Program-made: the position numbers and the translations under genes
Source: Hyalella azteca
Taxonomy: Eukaryota > Arthropoda > Malacostraca > Amphipoda > Hyalellidae
Direction of reading: 5' to 3'
NCBI RefSeq assembly: GCF_000764305.2
Contig: NW_025939212.1
Location: 1-64,000 of the forward strand
Length of the DNA stretch: 64,000 nucleotides
In this document: positions 59,661 to 64,000 of the stretch, piece after piece
How positions within the stretch are numbered: position 1 is the first letter of the stretch
Layout of the letters: each line of letters opens with the position of its first letter
The notes under the pieces: generated by a model
The model's input: the letters and a program-made list of their open reading frames with translations, nothing else
What the model was told of the DNA's origin: nothing
The model's database searches: none

Positions 59661-62600
59661 AACCGATACAAAATGGTAAACCGTTGTTCGCCGTTATAAC
59701 GAAAGAATAAACCATCATGTCTCAATAGCCCAAACGTTTTAAGTCTTTAATATAACGAACTTTTTGTCGCTACAGATTAAAACTTTTAAAATAAAAAATG
59801 AAGCAAAAGTTTTAATCATATTTTATGATAAATTGATGATGATGTAAATTTTTCATGATGAACTCAAGATGCTGCTTCAGAGTTTAAACAACTGTTTGAT
59901 AAAAAGCCCTTAATAAATAAATTTTCCCCTTGTTTTCAAGACAACATGAAATGCTGTGCCATTGCACGACAAGCAGCTCCAGTTAAAGTTTTCCGTCAAG
60001 AAATTTTTTCAAATTCAACTTAGAATAAAAACTCATCGGACAGTCTTGCTGGGCAGTTGCTGATGATAAACAAGAAACGACCAAGTCCTCTTCTAATTCG
60101 TTCTAACTGGGACTTTCGTCTCGGATGTCGAGTACACGAGTCCAATATCGGAGCTTAAAATTTATGACTTAATAGTACGAGTACCTTTTAGTATTATTGA
60201 ACTCCATGAATAAACTTGACATTTCGTAAAATTTAGTGCAAGGAAGTTGCTAAGCATAGTTCATGAAGCTGCACCTGTAAAGTTGGGTAATTTAATGAAA
60301 TCTGAGTTATTTCAGTGGCGTGAAAATCACCTCATGAGGCTCAGTAAAGCAATAAAAATATAATCAGCACCTTGAAGCTCTCTATCGCTTGGCTGCATAG
60401 TGAGAAAAAATGTACAAATGTACATACAAATTAAACAGAACCTCTGCACGACTGACTGGCGGGCAACAGCCGTTTCATTTCGTCGTGTTAGCGTACGATA
60501 TTCTATACATATCGTACAAATATCGTACGATATTCTATACAAACAATCAGAATTTATAAGGGTCTTCGGACAGAATACAAATACAAAATAAGGTGGATGA
60601 GTTAAGGAAATTATTAAGAATAAGCTGGGGCCGCACGAAACATCTTCATTACGACGTAGAAGAATAAACAGTCACATATTTTTCTGGAAGCGGGGAAATT
60701 TTAGGCCTGCAAAAACGAACTGGTTTTTTCCAAACAACTCGATCGTCACCATCGCCGCAACCGCGGATGGTCCCAAACCGGATCGCCTGATCTGATGGAC
60801 GCTGTAATGCGCAGTAGGAACATGAAGCCTATCTGTTAGGCTTCTGATAATTCTCAAATGTAGCAAAAACTAAAACGTGTTTGGGAGACAAATTTTAATT
60901 CTGTGCACACGTTTTGGTCCTGAAACTAAAGGTACATCAGGTAAAAAATTATCTTCTACTTCAGAGATAATACGAGTATATTCATAATTAAACCAAAGTT
61001 AATAAAAAAATTATAGTATTTTAGTCACTATTTCGACAGAATTTCCAGCCTAATTTCAGAAATCGTTTAACACCACGCAATTGCATAACTCTAAGCGTGA
61101 ACAGTTCTCTTTATCTCAGGAATTTCCAAAGACTGGCGGCACTAAGCCAAGTAGTTAAGTTTCTCTTCCTGATCACATCGAGGAGCCAGTGCTGCTGTGG
61201 GCCCTGCCGGAGTTCAACTACAATCGCCGCTGTGGCGTCAGTGGCGACATTCGTGCAACTGGCCGGCAACTCTCATAGAAATAAGTAACACTTTGTCTAA
61301 ATAGCGATGTATTTTTTGCCGTTGTGCGAGTTATCCTGCTCCGGTTTGGCATAATAAAACGGCGTATCAGTGTTACGGCTCCTCTCTTCTGGTACTGGGG
61401 GTGTAAGAATGTGTGTGTCACCGTTTAGAAAATTTGAGCCACTAATTATTTTGAGTGCATCCTTTCATTTAGAATCGTTTGTGTGGCCGCGGTCATCGAA
61501 GCGCAACTCGCGTTCGGAAAGTCACTTGTTTAAAATCAAATCCAATTAATGCACGAAAATTAAATAGTGCAATGAAATTCAGGCAGGTCAGTCAAACGAA
61601 AAGAAAAAATTCGGCGTAAAATGTTGAGAAACAATAGTGAATTTCACTTATCGATTCGACGTTCGAAAACGAAATAAAGAAAATAAGAATATATCACCTA
61701 GTTTGGGAGACTTGATACAACGAATGCTTGATTCGTTTGATGCATTTTTAATTCATCATTAAAAAAATTGATAATGTTTTTCGTCTAAGAAAAATATTAA
61801 AAATTGTATTCGTAGACCAACGGTGCATCAGCCAGCAACTCCTGCCGAACTCCAACCTGTTATATAATTATACTTAATAATATTATGATTGTATTGATTC
61901 GGTACAATATACCCGGATACGGAATTTCAGTATGACTAACGCGTGTCGGCTTGAATTCAGAACCTGAACGTTCCCGGCTAATAGTTATAATGAATTAATA
62001 AGATATTGCTCCAAGATAATAGAAAAATTAGAAAAATAAAAAATAGAAACTTACTCTCTCACCAACAGCGAACGTATCACACGTCTTTTTGTCTGGCTAA
62101 ACTGGATCAAGATGTCCTAAACAAGGGCAAGAAGTGCACTGCTATTTGAACAATTTCTCACTCGTTTTTCTGATTGAAGCTCATCGGAGGTGCTGGTCAT
62201 GCAGCTACCGTACGTTCCATCTCGATTCCTTTCAAAAATTCCGGGCGTCCTCATACGCCCTAGAAAATATGTTCAAGGTTGTACAGCAGCGACGAAGATA
62301 GGAAATTAGGTTCAGGTTGCGGACATATCATAGGATTATCATCGTTATAAGAGTCATCAATATTATTATTTTCAAGGTTATACAGCAGCGCCAAAGAGAA
62401 GAAATTAGGCTCATGTTGCGGACATAACCCTCCCCCACTTTTTGCAAAATAAAATCCGAACTATAACGAAATTGGAAAAACGACAAAGTGACGTTTGTAG
62501 ATCTTTCATTTTCTAATCCAATGGTATATGTCTCATTGTTGTAGCTTAAAAACTCTAGGAGGAGATAGGTTTGCAGTGACAATAAGTTAACTTTTCAGTA

Positions 62601-63811
62601 GAGCCCGTCAAAGTCCCGCGCGCATCGGAATAGGCACTCAATGTAGCAAGGATTCAAAACTAAACGTTACTGGAGCTTGATTCCAGTCAAGGATGGTGGG
62701 AGCGACTGCATGCACACTTCCTCATACGACGCCAGGCGGATAACTAAGGTGCACTTCAAGCAGACACTCTATTTAAAGTGCTCGCAGCGAATTTCCTCCC
62801 ATTCTATTTGTTAAAGAACTACCATAGTCCCCTCCCTTTCATGATCTGACGTGAACGCATAAATCAACGTACAGAGATGGTTTTGGTACCGTTGGATAGG
62901 TCAGAATGTCAGCTTTAAGATGAGACTAAAAACCGGAAAAGCCGAAATCCAAAATTTTACCCTAGACGCTCCCCTTAAAGAAAGCGAATGGTTAATAGAA
63001 AGAATCTTCACTGCACACGCAAACTTGGGAACGGAATAATTCATTGAAGTTTACTCCTACAGTTTCGTCAGACAAGTTCATTAGAATATTTAAGAAGGTA
63101 CCAATTTTTGCCTTTACGGCACCCAAGAATATTGGAAAAATGATAAGTTTTTTTACATAACAATACGTATTTGAAATATACTCATTCCGTCACTACGGTG
63201 AGTGAGTGAGTGAGAGTCATACGTCGATAGATATTAAACACATCGGCGATAATTGTAAGACTTGTAAAGTAGATGGCTTACCAACATTATTTTATCATAA
63301 CTACCGTACATCTGAAATCTGGATTTCCAGTCCTAGCAATAATAGTAGCAAGTCCAGTGAATCCGGTTCCCAAAAAAATTACATTTCGTGAGGGCTAAAT
63401 GACCAAGCTGTCAGCGATTAGGACGGACTTAAAAAAACTTGTACTTTGACTCCTCTTCGGACCAGGGCTACCGGGTGGACTGCCAAGTTCTACCGAACAG
63501 GCTTTAACACTCAAGATGATCTTTGGACCACAAAAAAAAAAATTCGTCTTTTAGTCAGACAGATTTCAGGATTGATAGCTTCAAGTGTTTACTCTTAAGC
63601 CTTGCTGTGGGATTGCGGGAACATTTGCCCGAGAATAATGGACTTTCATACGCCATTGGGAGAGATGAATGTGCAGGAATTCAGAAAGTGCGAATTAGCG
63701 CGACTCCTCAAATTCAGTAGCCTTGTTTCTAATCCGCGGAGCTGAGGTATCTTAGCTGCCTCTGTAAGTCTGTAGGTACTCAGTCCTGAGCAAGACATTC
63801 TGTACTCAGTC
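59661..63811. other. Right flank, no gene recognised
   Basis: A GC-richer patch at 61120-61280 could be a noncoding exon or promoter of an outside gene. The remainder is AT-rich with no supported coding signal. Confidence 0.4.
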
Positions 63812-63845
63812 CTCTTATACACATCTAGATGTGTATAAGAGACAG
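63812..63845. other. Second Tn5/Nextera mosaic-end pair (assembly artefact)
   Basis: The last 15 bases of one mosaic end (CTCTTATACACATCT) are joined to a complete inverted one (AGATGTGTATAAGAGACAG). Adapter-derived. Confidence 0.95.
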
Positions 63846-64000
63846 GTCATTATCAGTATTATAAGAGGATTATCATCGTTATACGAGTCGTTATTATCAT
63901 TATTATCAGAGGATTATCATTGTTTGTACGAGTCATCACTATTATTATAAGAGGATTATCATCGTTTTAAGAGTCATCATTATCAGTATTATCAAAAAAT
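63846..64000. repeat. Tandem repeat of about 50 bp at the window end
   Basis: Three units around GGATTATCATCGTTATAAGA and TCATCATTATCAG. A single related unit lies at 62331-62372, so the DNA right of the adapter is probably local. Confidence 0.75.

Noticed and set aside
59062..59718. Overlapping minus ORFs of up to 144 aa
   Set aside because: Minisatellite translation with repeated LLQQR/AATIA motifs in different frames.

Overview
This is an AT-rich, intron-rich animal window, most likely from an arthropod and probably a crustacean. An interstitial (CCTAA)n tract (the arthropod TTAGG telomere motif), tRNA-derived SINEs, LINE 3' ends and a great many minisatellites point that way. No species can be named from sequence alone. 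Four spliced protein-coding genes can be reconstructed exon by exon, and each keeps an intact frame across all its junctions.

The left 28 kb holds three carboxylesterase-family (type-B, alpha/beta-hydrolase) paralogs. CES-A (1870-7314, minus, 562 aa) and CES-B (9434-17151, minus, 576 aa) lie in tandem. CES-C (19247-27853, plus, 564 aa) is divergent from CES-B across about 2.1 kb. All three have 13 coding exons with introns at matching places. Each has a signal peptide, conserved disulfide cysteines and a C-terminal ER-retrieval tail (RDEL, RDEL, HDEL). All three have lost the catalytic triad: the nucleophile Ser is Cys in every copy (GDCAG instead of GESAG). In addition CES-A has Gln and CES-C has Val at the acid position, and CES-B has Asn at the His position. 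They look like a clustered family of ER-lumen pseudoenzymes kept alike by patchy gene conversion. Several tandem repeats in this cluster start at, or include, splice junctions.

The middle (32520-45557, minus) is an ELOVL-type very-long-chain fatty-acid elongase (366 aa, 8 coding exons in the mature message). Its 81-nt exon 4 exists in two homologous, same-phase versions, so it is probably a mutually exclusive pair. The last exon carries an unusual His-Ala-Asn-Gly repeat tail. The 27854-32519 stretch has no recognisable gene and may partly be elongase 3' UTR.

From 45.6 kb to the right end no coding gene is recognised. The stretch contains elongase 5' UTR/upstream sequence, a CpG-rich block that may be a promoter or leader exon (54.67-54.83 kb), an SINE interrupted by a MITE-like insert, LINE scraps and several large minisatellites. 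These minisatellites generate long but spurious ORFs.

Quality warning: two inverted Tn5/Nextera mosaic-end sequences (25500-25537 and 63812-63845) are embedded in the window. They are library-adapter artefacts, so contiguity across those points is not guaranteed.
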